From an uncultured SAR86 cluster bacterium (GTDB taxonomy: Bacteria > Pseudomonadota > Gammaproteobacteria > Magnimaribacterales > D2472), in assembly GCA_902627055.1 (NCBI GenBank), contig CACOHS010000001.1, positions 1 to 64,000 of the forward strand: a DNA stretch of 64,000 nt, given 5' to 3'. The notes below the pieces were generated by a model, which saw nothing but the letters and a program-made list of their open reading frames with translations, was not told the DNA's origin and searched no databases. Made by a program: the position numbers and the translations under genes. Below, one piece after another: positions 1 to 8,697 of this stretch. Numbering within the stretch: the first letter of the stretch is position 1; the number at the start of each line of letters is the position of its first letter.

Positions 1-422
1 ATTTCATCTGCTCTAGCACCTCTTCGCTTAAATTCTTGTCCGCCTGCCTCAAACTCTTCAGGCATCCAACCCATACCGATACCTAAATCAAATCTGCCAT
101 TAGAGACTACATCAAGAGTTGAAACTTCTTTTGCAACTCTCAGTGGATTCCTTGCAGGAAGAACATACACGCTGGTATAAAATCTTATTTTTTTTGTTGC
201 TCCAGCTAGAAAAGATAAAGTGTTAATAGGATCGGGCCAATCAGTGCCTTGCTCCCATCTAACGCTTCCGTCATCTGTATAAGGATAAGGAACAGAAAAG
301 GTTTCTGGATGTATCAAATGATCTGAAACTGCAAGAAAATCATAACCAATTTCATCTGCAGCAATAGCCAATGGCCTTATCTCATCCGTCGGCAGCATTG
401 ATAATGGTATCGCAAATTTCAT
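1..422 (-). CDS. LLM-class (luciferase-like) F420/flavin-dependent oxidoreductase, partial (C-terminus outside window)
   Basis: Reverse translation from ATG at 422: MKFAIPLSMLPTDEIRPLAIAADEIGYDFLAVSDHLIHPETF...FYTSVYVLPARNPLRVAKEVSTLDVVSNGRFDLGIGMGWMPEEF, typical of the luciferase-like monooxygenase family; ATGA overlap with the upstream gene. Confidence 0.85.
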   Translation of the reverse strand, partial: MKFAIPLSMLPTDEIRPLAIAADEIGYDFLAVSDHLIHPETFSVPYPYTDDGSVRWEQGTDWPDPINTLSFLAGATKKIRFYTSVYVLPARNPLRVAKEVSTLDVVSNGRFDLGIGMGWMPEEFEAGGQEFKRRGARADE

Positions 423-1606
423 ATTCCTATTGCCCTAGTTACAAACCAAAAAGTTCCCATAGAGAATACTACAACACCAGCAACATTATGAATAGAATTA
501 AAATAAACATGCAAAAGATACCTTTTTGCCAATGCTAAAATAGCCAATATTCCAAATGCAACTGCAAGTTGACCAATCTCAACGCCTAAATTAAAGCTTA
601 AAATAATTGGCAATAATTTGTCTTGAGGCAATCCAACCTCAGATATCGAAGATGCGAATCCTAGCCCATGTATTAATCCAAAAAATACAGTAATCAGCAA
701 TGGTATCCATGAAGAAATATAATGTTGAGTAATGCTAAGGTAGATAGTTAAAAATAAGGCTAAACCAAAAATTAATATGGGTTCTAAAATTCCAAAAATT
801 CCTAAAGGAGAAAACGCCAAAATTGCAAAGACGAAGTTTTTCAAGAGCCTATCAAATTCATAATATTGTTTAAAAAACTTTTCTAAGGCTAAAAGTAAGA
901 TTGAAAATCCAATTAATATTTCTACCAATATTGAATCAACTCTTAAAATATTCATAGCGCCAAATCCCAGAGTCAAACTGTGCCCAATAGTAAATCCAGT
1001 AATTGCAATAATTAAGAATTTGCCTTGAAATAATAAAAGCAGTCCCAGCAAAAAAACTAAATGGTCCCAACCTCCCAAAATATGTTCAATTCCGGACAAT
1101 AAATAGCTTAAATATGAACTTTGATTCCTATTTGGTTCTCTTGAAGAGGTAATAAACCATACGTCAGATGGGCTGGCAAACATAAATTCAGGAATATTGT
1201 CATTATCAATTGAGCCTCTTGCGATATGTGTATGAGTTGAACCTAAATCTTGAAAGAGTGAAATGGATGCCTGGTTTGGCATTTCAAGACATTTAAAATT
1301 CCAAAAAAATTTTAAAACTCCTGCCGCATTGTTTTCATTGAATGTTACTGACTCCTGAATCTTGCACTGATCTCCTAAATTAATTGAATTTTGAAGATAA
1401 TTTATAAATTCTGGATAGGATCTATATTTTGTTTCAGGTCTTAAAAGCCTAAAAATACCTTGCTTAATTGTTCCAGTAACTTTTACTTCAACTCCATCTT
1501 CAACATTAAGAAAGTGAAATTTAGAATAAGACTCACTTCGATTATGGGCATCAAGCTGAACGATCAAAAAAAAAGAAAAAACAACAAGTATGTTTTTAAT
1601 ATTCAT
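419..1606 (-). CDS. HupE/UreJ-family membrane protein with N-terminal extracytoplasmic domain
   Basis: Signal-peptide-like N-terminus (MNIKNILVVFSFFLIVQLDA), then GIEHILGGWDHLVFLLGLLLLF and multiple TM helices typical of HupE/UreJ; likely start is the internal ATG at 1606. Confidence 0.8.
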   Translation of the reverse strand: MNIKNILVVFSFFLIVQLDAHNRSESYSKFHFLNVEDGVEVKVTGTIKQGIFRLLRPETKYRSYPEFINYLQNSINLGDQCKIQESVTFNENNAAGVLKFFWNFKCLEMPNQASISLFQDLGSTHTHIARGSIDNDNIPEFMFASPSDVWFITSSREPNRNQSSYLSYLLSGIEHILGGWDHLVFLLGLLLLFQGKFLIIAITGFTIGHSLTLGFGAMNILRVDSILVEILIGFSILLLALEKFFKQYYEFDRLLKNFVFAILAFSPLGIFGILEPILIFGLALFLTIYLSITQHYISSWIPLLITVFFGLIHGLGFASSISEVGLPQDKLLPIILSFNLGVEIGQLAVAFGILAILALAKRYLLHVYFNSIHNVAGVVVFSMGTFWFVTRAIGI

Positions 1607-2897
1607 TTGCCTTAACAACATCATACCAATTTCTTAAATCTTCTAAGTACTCATCGAGCATTTCTTCGCCCTTAAATCGGATATATTCAGATTCAACCTC
1701 CCGAATTACCTCACTGAGTGGAGGAGCACTTGAAATCATCTTTCTGATAGATATCAAAATATGAAATTGACTATCAAGCTCGATCAATTGACTGACCTCT
1801 CCCTCTTCGAGACCTAAAGCAGTCTGAGTTAAAAAAGGTCCTATGTATTCTCTTATTTTCATAGCAGGCAATAAAGTATTTGGCAGGCTGATCACTTCAT
1901 TTTCTGCAAGAGACCTCGCTTTTACTAAATCTCCTTGAATCAAAAAATCTCTTGCCTTGATTGCTTGATCCTTATTATTCTTATTAAAACTTAACTTTAT
2001 AAGGTGAAGCTTGGGGCTTGGGGTGAAAAGATCTTTATTTAATAAATAAAATTTTTCTAAATCAATCTGAGAGACTGTTAAATCATTCGTGTCAGAAATA
2101 ATTGAACTGATCATCTTTTGAATAATAATGCTTCGAATTTCTGAATCATTCTCAATGAACCCAAGATCAATCCCCCTTTGAATAAGAAGCTCCTCATCTA
2201 TCATTCTCTCGAGGATATTTTCAGGATCAGAATCCATTAAGCCTGTTTTTCTTGATTGTGCTATTGATTCTAGATATGTCTCATACCTATCTTTTGAAAT
2301 TGCTCTCTCATCAATCTTGGCTACCCAATTTAATTGCGAGACATCAATTTCTTTAATAAAACTCGATCCAATTATTAAGATAGATATAATTCCACCAAGA
2401 AGAATTAGAGGATGAATATCAAATTTCCATTGAAAAGAATGTTTAGTTTTTTCTGCTGGCTCCAAAGTCATCTTTATATGGTCTATGTCATCCTCTAAAT
2501 AAACTTCTCCAACTGGTTCAAATCCAAATTCTTTATAAAAATTTAATAATCTATGTTGCGCAGAAAGACTTATGTCAAAATCAGGATATTTATTTGCGCA
2601 AAAATCAATAGCTTTTTTTGTGAGAATTTTTCCAATTCCCTCTCTTCTTATGCTTTCTTTAGTTAGCACCCTGCCTATTTCTGGACCTTCATATCTTTGG
2701 CCTGGCTTTCCAACCCTTAAATAGCCAACTAATTGAGAGTCTTGGTATGCAAGCAGATGATCACAATCTTGATCTTTGAAATCTGCATCAATAAAAGGAC
2801 AATCTTGCTCAACAACAAAAACTTCTTGGCGAAGATTTAATAGTTCGTAGAGCTCTTGTTTTGTAAGAGCAGAAAATGATTTCCATTTAAATTCCAT
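1596..2897 (-). CDS. ElaA-like GNAT acetyltransferase fused to membrane-anchored PpiC/SurA-type peptidyl-prolyl isomerase-like domain
   Basis: N-terminal ~145 aa ElaA-like (LRQEVFVVEQDCPF..D.D..D..DHLLAY...GRV...R..GIG..L); then TM segment LILLGGIISILIIGSSF and a PpiC-like region in one uninterrupted frame. Confidence 0.75.
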   Translation of the reverse strand: MEFKWKSFSALTKQELYELLNLRQEVFVVEQDCPFIDADFKDQDCDHLLAYQDSQLVGYLRVGKPGQRYEGPEIGRVLTKESIRREGIGKILTKKAIDFCANKYPDFDISLSAQHRLLNFYKEFGFEPVGEVYLEDDIDHIKMTLEPAEKTKHSFQWKFDIHPLILLGGIISILIIGSSFIKEIDVSQLNWVAKIDERAISKDRYETYLESIAQSRKTGLMDSDPENILERMIDEELLIQRGIDLGFIENDSEIRSIIIQKMISSIISDTNDLTVSQIDLEKFYLLNKDLFTPSPKLHLIKLSFNKNNKDQAIKARDFLIQGDLVKARSLAENEVISLPNTLLPAMKIREYIGPFLTQTALGLEEGEVSQLIELDSQFHILISIRKMISSAPPLSEVIREVESEYIRFKGEEMLDEYLEDLRNWYDVVKANEY

Positions 2898-2953
2898 GCT
2901 GTGATTATATTGGTTTTATTGCGTATAATCTAAACTCAAATGAGGAGATTAAT

Positions 2954-3433
2954 ATGAGTGAGTTATACAACATAAGCGTCAAAGACATTGACATGAATTC
3001 GGTTGATTTAAGTGCTTATGAAGGCAAAACATTATTAATAGTTAATGTAGCTAGTAAGTGTGGCTTTACCCCGCAATATAAAGATCTTCAAAACCTTTAT
3101 GAAAAATATCAAGATCAAGGATTAGAGGTCTTAGGTTTCCCTTGCAATCAATTTGGCGCTCAAGAACCTGGTACGAATGAAGAAGTTAAATCATTTTGTG
3201 ATCTTAATTACAATGTTTCATTCAAGATGTTCGATAAAATTGATGTAAATGGTTCAAATGCAAGTCCTTTATTTAAATATCTCAAACACGAATCTCCTGG
3301 AATCATGGGTACTGAGGCAGTGAAATGGAATTTTACTAAATTTCTTGTCAACAAGGAGGGTCAGGTTGTTAAGAGATTCGCGCCCAAAGACGGCGAATCG
3401 GAAATTGAATCAGAGTTACAAAAAATCTTATAA
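2954..3433 (+). CDS. glutathione peroxidase family protein
   Basis: NVASKCGFTPQYKDLQNLYEKY, GFPCNQFGAQEPG, VKWNFTKFLV motifs; SD-like GAGGAG upstream. Confidence 0.92.
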   Translation: MSELYNISVKDIDMNSVDLSAYEGKTLLIVNVASKCGFTPQYKDLQNLYEKYQDQGLEVLGFPCNQFGAQEPGTNEEVKSFCDLNYNVSFKMFDKIDVNGSNASPLFKYLKHESPGIMGTEAVKWNFTKFLVNKEGQVVKRFAPKDGESEIESELQKIL

Positions 3434-3434
3434 G

Positions 3435-3875
3435 TTAAATCTTTAAACTCATCAAAAGAGCGTCTTCTCTTTCAGGTCCGCTATAGTAGTTTTGGCGAAT
3501 AGCATCTTTATAAAATCCATTTTTTTCATACAAATTAATAGCAACTAAATTCGAAACTCTTACTTCAAGAGTAATAACTTTTACTCCAATAGCTTTGTTT
3601 TGAAGAATTACATGTTTTAAGAGTTTATCTCCCAGACCTTTTCGATGATAAGCGGGATCAATAGCAATATTTAGTAGATGAGATTCTTGAATAACTGGTG
3701 AATAGATAGCAAATCCTATTATTACTTCATCATACTCAAGCACTGTTGAATAATGCCCAACCTCTATGGATGATGTGAATTGAGCTTTAGTCCAAGGCAT
3801 AAGATTAGTAGAATTTTCAATCTCTACTATAGAATTAATATCATCTGAACTAGCAGGTCTTATTTTGGTTCGCAT
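3435..3875 (-). CDS. rimI: ribosomal protein S18-alanine N-acetyltransferase (RimI, GNAT)
   Basis: Start at internal ATG (MRTKIRPASSDDINSIVEIE); YHRKGLGDKLL acetyl-CoA motif and LEVRVSNLVAINLYEKNGF; overlaps upstream gene as TAATG. Confidence 0.85.
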   Translation of the reverse strand: MRTKIRPASSDDINSIVEIENSTNLMPWTKAQFTSSIEVGHYSTVLEYDEVIIGFAIYSPVIQESHLLNIAIDPAYHRKGLGDKLLKHVILQNKAIGVKVITLEVRVSNLVAINLYEKNGFYKDAIRQNYYSGPEREDALLMSLKI

Positions 3876-4309
3876 TAAGTTGTGTGCAAAGGTTTTAGTT
3901 TTTGCCAAAGCGTTTTTTTTAAACTTTTATCACCAAGCATCTCTTCTAAGGATGGAGAAGATATTGCATTAATTTTTATGCAGGGTTCTATTGAACTGGA
4001 AAATATTATAACTGCTTTTAGCTTTTCGCCCTCGGAAAACTGATGAATTTCTGCGGGTTGTGTATTGGAAGCAAACAAAGAACCCATAGTTGCTGAAGTA
4101 TTAGGCCCATGAATAGAATCAATTATAGCTTCAAGCAACTTCATTTCTTTTTCAGAGTAATCATCTACAGAATTAGCATGTAGTGTTAGAATATTGTCCT
4201 TTTGAAAGAAGAAAATTCTTGTTTCATCATTAACATGGGGTTTATTTGCATCTCTAAAAAGTGGTATGCCAATTTTAGATAAAATATATTGAGATTTATT
4301 TGATAGCAT
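3875..4309 (-). CDS. holD: putative DNA polymerase III psi subunit (HolD-like)
   Basis: Directly upstream of and overlapping rimI; N-term YILSKIGIPLF and C-term SPSLEEMLGDKSLKKTLWQKL resemble the ends of E. coli HolD; likely start at internal ATG 4309. Confidence 0.5.
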   Translation of the reverse strand: MLSNKSQYILSKIGIPLFRDANKPHVNDETRIFFFQKDNILTLHANSVDDYSEKEMKLLEAIIDSIHGPNTSATMGSLFASNTQPAEIHQFSEGEKLKAVIIFSSSIEPCIKINAISSPSLEEMLGDKSLKKTLWQKLKPLHTT

Positions 4310-4322
4310 CACAAAAGCAATC

Positions 4323-5993
4323 ATGAAAGATTTAATTAAAAAATACAAACCTTTTGAGCCTATTCCATTAAAAGGAAGACATTGGCCTAATAAGGTAATT
4401 AAAACAGCGCCTCGTTGGTGTTCTGTTGATCTTCGTGACGGAAATCAAGCTCTTATTGAACCTATGGGTCATGAAAGAAAAAAAAGGATGTTTAAACTGC
4501 TTTGTGATCTTGGGTTTAAAGAAATTGAAGTAGGTTTTCCAGCTGCATCTGAAACTGATTTTGAATTTGTGAGATGGTTAATAGAAGAAAAACAAATTCC
4601 ATCAGATGTGACAATACAAGTTTTGACTCAAGCAAGAGATCATATTATTAAAAGAACTTTCGAATCACTTGTTGGAGCGTCACAGGCCATAGTTCATTTT
4701 TATAATTCAACATCCACACTTCAAAGAAAAGTAGTTTTTGATCAAGATAAATCTGGAATAAAAAAAATAGCAATCGATGGTGCAAAGCTTGTAAAAAAAC
4801 TTGCCTTAACTCAAAGCGAAACAAAATGGTCTTTTGAATACTCTCCAGAAAGCTTCACAGGTACTGAGCTTGATTATGCTGCAGATGTTTGTGATTCTGT
4901 GGTGAATATATTAAAAGATGCTTCATCTGAAAAAATCATTATTAATCTCCCAGCGACAGTTGAAATGGCAACACCAAATGTATACGGTGACCAAATCGAA
5001 TGGATGAATGAAAATTTAGAAAATCGAGAAAGTATTTGTCTCTCGTTACATCCGCATAATGATCGTGGAACTGCAGTTGCAGCATCTGAATTTGGATTGA
5101 TGGCTGGTGCTGAGAGAGTTGAAGGAACATTGTTTGGCAATGGTGAAAGAACTGGCAACGTTGATGTTGTTACCATTGCTCTTAACCTGCTTACCCAAGG
5201 AATTGATCCCGAACTTGATTTTTCAGACATTAATTCTGTTATTAGGGAAGTTGAGTACTGCAATCAACTCCCTGTTCATCCAAGACATCCATATGCTGGT
5301 GACTTAGTTTTCACTGCCTTTTCGGGATCTCATCAAGATGCTATAAAAAAAGGTCTTAGTGCTCTAGAAAAGTCAAATCAACCAGAATGGGAAGTACCAT
5401 ATCTCCCTATTGATCCTGCGGATCTTGGAAGATCATATGAAGCTGTTGTAAGAATAAATTCACAATCAGGAAAAGGTGGAGTGTCTTTTATACTTGAAAA
5501 GGATCATGGCGTATCTCTTCCTCGAAGACTGCAAATTAACCTAAGTCAAAAAGTTCAAAAAGTAGCTGATGACACTGGTAAGGAAGTTATGTCTAGAGAC
5601 ATATGGAAAGTATTTGAAGAAAACTATATTTCTGTTTCTGGCAGATTCAAGCTGTTAAATTATGCCCTATCATCAACAGAAGACTCTTCTGGTAATACTT
5701 CTGATCAGATTGAAATATCTTTAAAAGATAAAAATAATAAGGTCAATCTTAGTGGTATCGGTGGAGGACCTATTGAGGCTTTTGTATCTTCAATAAATAA
5801 TTTTTTTTCAACATCAATCTCTGTTTCAGACTATCACCAACAATCAGTTACTTCTGGTGCTGACGCAAAAGCTGCAGCATTTATTGAGCTTACTATGGAT
5901 GGAAAAAACGAATGGGGTGCAGGTATTGATGGCAATACAACAAAAGCTTCTTTTCAAGCAATTGTCTCTGGTCTAAACAAGCTCATTACTTAA
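4323..5993 (+). CDS. leuA: 2-isopropylmalate synthase (long, actinobacterial-type LeuA)
   Basis: KYKPFEPIPLKGRHWPNKVIKTAPRWCSVDLRDGNQALIEPM; SLHPHNDRGTAVAASE; C-terminal regulatory domain. Confidence 0.93.
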   Translation: MKDLIKKYKPFEPIPLKGRHWPNKVIKTAPRWCSVDLRDGNQALIEPMGHERKKRMFKLLCDLGFKEIEVGFPAASETDFEFVRWLIEEKQIPSDVTIQVLTQARDHIIKRTFESLVGASQAIVHFYNSTSTLQRKVVFDQDKSGIKKIAIDGAKLVKKLALTQSETKWSFEYSPESFTGTELDYAADVCDSVVNILKDASSEKIIINLPATVEMATPNVYGDQIEWMNENLENRESICLSLHPHNDRGTAVAASEFGLMAGAERVEGTLFGNGERTGNVDVVTIALNLLTQGIDPELDFSDINSVIREVEYCNQLPVHPRHPYAGDLVFTAFSGSHQDAIKKGLSALEKSNQPEWEVPYLPIDPADLGRSYEAVVRINSQSGKGGVSFILEKDHGVSLPRRLQINLSQKVQKVADDTGKEVMSRDIWKVFEENYISVSGRFKLLNYALSSTEDSSGNTSDQIEISLKDKNNKVNLSGIGGGPIEAFVSSINNFFSTSISVSDYHQQSVTSGADAKAAAFIELTMDGKNEWGAGIDGNTTKASFQAIVSGLNKLIT

Positions 5994-6759
5994 AATTAGG
6001 TTCACGCTTTTCAAGAAAAGCTTTAACGCCCTCCATATTTTCGTCAGATCCAAAAATATTATTTTGTGCCTCTGCCTCAGCTTTAAAAATCTCATCATAT
6101 GATTTGGTGATTGAATCATTCATAAGTTTTTTTGTGAGAGATAATGCCTGAGGTGATCGTTTAGATAAATGTTCTGCCCATTTCTTGGTCTCGGAAGATA
6201 ATGCATCTAATTCAACTACTTTGTTGGCTATACCCATGCTTAAACAATCAGCTGAGGATATTTTTTTTGCTTCAATTGCAAATTCTAAAGCTCTTGCATA
6301 CCCGACAGCTCTTGTTAATAGAAAACTAAGGCCGCCGTCTGGAACTAAAGCAATATTGCTAAATACAGACATGATATAGGAGTCTTTTGCCATAATTCTT
6401 AAGTCACATGCCATAGCCAATGCAGCTCCAATGCCAGCAGCAGCTCCATTAATTGAACCTATAACTGGTTTTGGCATTTCAATAATATTTTTTAAAAATG
6501 GATAATAGCCTCTTAATAAAGCATCCTTAGTATCAGACCAAGATGCATCTCTTTCAGTTAAATCGGCCCCAGCAGAAAAGCCTCGACCCTCTCCAGTAAT
6601 AACTAACACTCTAATTTGAGAGTCATTTTTTACTATTTCAGTTGCATCTCCCATATCCCAAACAAGCTGTTCGTTAAATGCATTCATCATTTTTGGTCGA
6701 TTAATCTTGATTGTTGCTACCTTATTTTCAATATCTAAACTTATAGTTTCGTAACTCAT
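5986..6759 (-). CDS. enoyl-CoA hydratase/isomerase family protein
   Basis: Crotonase signatures: INRPKMMNAFN, GEGRGFSAGADL, INGAAAGIGAALAMACDLRI. Confidence 0.88.
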   Translation of the reverse strand: MSYETISLDIENKVATIKINRPKMMNAFNEQLVWDMGDATEIVKNDSQIRVLVITGEGRGFSAGADLTERDASWSDTKDALLRGYYPFLKNIIEMPKPVIGSINGAAAGIGAALAMACDLRIMAKDSYIMSVFSNIALVPDGGLSFLLTRAVGYARALEFAIEAKKISSADCLSMGIANKVVELDALSSETKKWAEHLSKRSPQALSLTKKLMNDSITKSYDEIFKAEAEAQNNIFGSDENMEGVKAFLEKREPNFK

Positions 6760-6785
6760 ATTTTTACTCCAGACTTATGAATTAA

Positions 6786-7751
6786 TTATTTATCATTTAA
6801 GATCAAATCGCCATTAGAAAATGTTAAAAATGCGCTCTTTTGATCATTATCTGCTCTAGACCAATTAACTTGAGTCTTAGGGCTTGGATTTGAAAAAATA
6901 AATGCTTTTAAAATTTCTCCAATTATTTTTTTGTTTGGCATCGCAAAATTATTAACTTTAATCCAAAACCTAATGACCTCTGAGCAAGTTTCTTCATCAA
7001 GATCTAATAAGAACTTTCTTCGTAATTTAGAGCCTTTAATGTTTTCTCCAAATTGTTTCTCGATTAAAAAATCATGGGCATGTTTATGTTTAGATACCAA
7101 ATCAGCTGTTTTTTGGATTTGTTTATTAGCATTGGGCCACCGATTATAAGTTGTTTTAAGAACTTCATTGCGAATAAAGTTGCGATCTTGATTATCCTCA
7201 AAGTTAGTATCATCATGCACGAAGTCAATATTATGATCAGACAAATATGCAGATATTTCAGCTTTAGTATAGCCAAGCCATGGCCTTAAAATCTTACCTT
7301 CTCCCAAGGCACGTTTTTTGACTGGACCTTGCAGACCATCAAGTCCAGTTCCTCGAAAGAGTCGATACAAAACCGTTTCAGCAACATCATCTGCATGATG
7401 AGCCATTAAGAGCTGATCATTTTTTTTAAGAGCCTCTTTAAAAATACTATATCTTGCATTTCGTGCGGCCGATTCAAGACCAGATTTTTTTGTATTTATA
7501 TTTACAACATAGCTCTGAAAAGGGATTTTTCTATCTTTGCAGAATTTTCGGCAGTGATCTTCCCATAAATCAGAATTTTTATTTAATGAGTGGTTCACAT
7601 GAATTGCAGAAAGGCTGGCATGCAAATGCTCCTCAAGATTTAATTCATGACAAAAATGCAAAAGTGCAGCAGAATCACCGCCCCCACTGAAAGCCACTAT
7701 TATATTTTGACTGGGATCAACCAGATCAAGAAAAGCTTTGAGATCAAACAA
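6786..7751 (-). CDS. tilS: tRNA(Ile)-lysidine synthase
   Basis: PP-loop VAFSGGGDSAALLHF, AHHADDVAETVLYRLFRGTGLDGLQG; located after accA. Confidence 0.92.
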   Translation of the reverse strand: MFDLKAFLDLVDPSQNIIVAFSGGGDSAALLHFCHELNLEEHLHASLSAIHVNHSLNKNSDLWEDHCRKFCKDRKIPFQSYVVNINTKKSGLESAARNARYSIFKEALKKNDQLLMAHHADDVAETVLYRLFRGTGLDGLQGPVKKRALGEGKILRPWLGYTKAEISAYLSDHNIDFVHDDTNFEDNQDRNFIRNEVLKTTYNRWPNANKQIQKTADLVSKHKHAHDFLIEKQFGENIKGSKLRRKFLLDLDEETCSEVIRFWIKVNNFAMPNKKIIGEILKAFIFSNPSPKTQVNWSRADNDQKSAFLTFSNGDLILNDK

Positions 7752-7752
7752 A

Positions 7753-8697
7753 TCAAGCTCCGATTTTTAACAAACGTTGATAACGTCTCTGAAGTAACTC
7801 CTCTTGAGAGAGTTTTGATAACTCAGCTATATTTGTTAACAATGATAGTTTAATGCTTGCAGAAATCATATCGTAATCTTGGTGAGCTCCTCCTATGGGC
7901 TCTGTAATTATCTCATCGACTATACCTATTTTTTTGAGATCATTTGCTCCAACCTTCATGGCTTCAGCTGCTTGAGGAGCTTTGTCGGATTCTCGCCAAA
8001 CTATCGAAGCACAAGCCTCTGGTGATGCGACTGAATAAGTTCCGTACTCTAAAATAGCAACATGATCGCCTACACCCAATGCTAAGGCTCCTCCTGACCC
8101 ACCTTCACCTGATACAATAACAAGAATTTTAGTTTTCAGACTAGACATAACGGCCAGATTTCTAGCAATTGCTTCACTTTGTCCCCTTTCCTCGCCCTCT
8201 ACACCTGGATAAGCTCCTGCAGTATCAATAAAAGTGATAACTGGCATATTAAATTGCTCTGCGAGTTGCATTAATCTTTTAGCTTTTCTATAACCCTCGG
8301 GTTGAGGCATTCCAAAGTTTCTCCTAATTTTTTCTTCAGTATCTCGCCCTTTTTCATGACCAATGATCATCACAGGCATCCCCTCTAAATTTGCAATACC
8401 TCCAACCAATGAGGCATCATCAGCAAATTGACGATCACCATGAAGTTCCTCAAATTCATCAAAAATTCTTTCAATAAAATCAAGAGTATGTGGCCTTGCC
8501 GGGTGACGAGCTACCTGCACTTTTTGCCAGGTGCTCAACCTAGAATATATTTTCTTCGTCAGTGCTTCTTGTTTAGATTTTAACTTATCTATTTGAGGTA
8601 AAAGTTCAGGATTATCTGATGCAGCCAATTGCAATGCTGCAATTTTCTCCGCAACTTCAGCTATTGGTTTTTCAAAGTCCAAAGTATTAACTGTCAT
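7753..8697 (-). CDS. accA: acetyl-CoA carboxylase carboxyltransferase subunit alpha
   Basis: [52 protein letters not shown]. Confidence 0.97.
   Translation of the reverse strand: MTVNTLDFEKPIAEVAEKIAALQLAASDNPELLPQIDKLKSKQEALTKKIYSRLSTWQKVQVARHPARPHTLDFIERIFDEFEELHGDRQFADDASLVGGIANLEGMPVMIIGHEKGRDTEEKIRRNFGMPQPEGYRKAKRLMQLAEQFNMPVITFIDTAGAYPGVEGEERGQSEAIARNLAVMSSLKTKILVIVSGEGGSGGALALGVGDHVAILEYGTYSVASPEACASIVWRESDKAPQAAEAMKVGANDLKKIGIVDEIITEPIGGAHQDYDMISASIKLSLLTNIAELSKLSQEELLQRRYQRLLKIGA

Noticed and set aside
4874-5263. 129-aa minus-strand ORF inside leuA
   Set aside because: Antisense shadow of a confidently identified leuA; no recognisable domain, low-complexity translation
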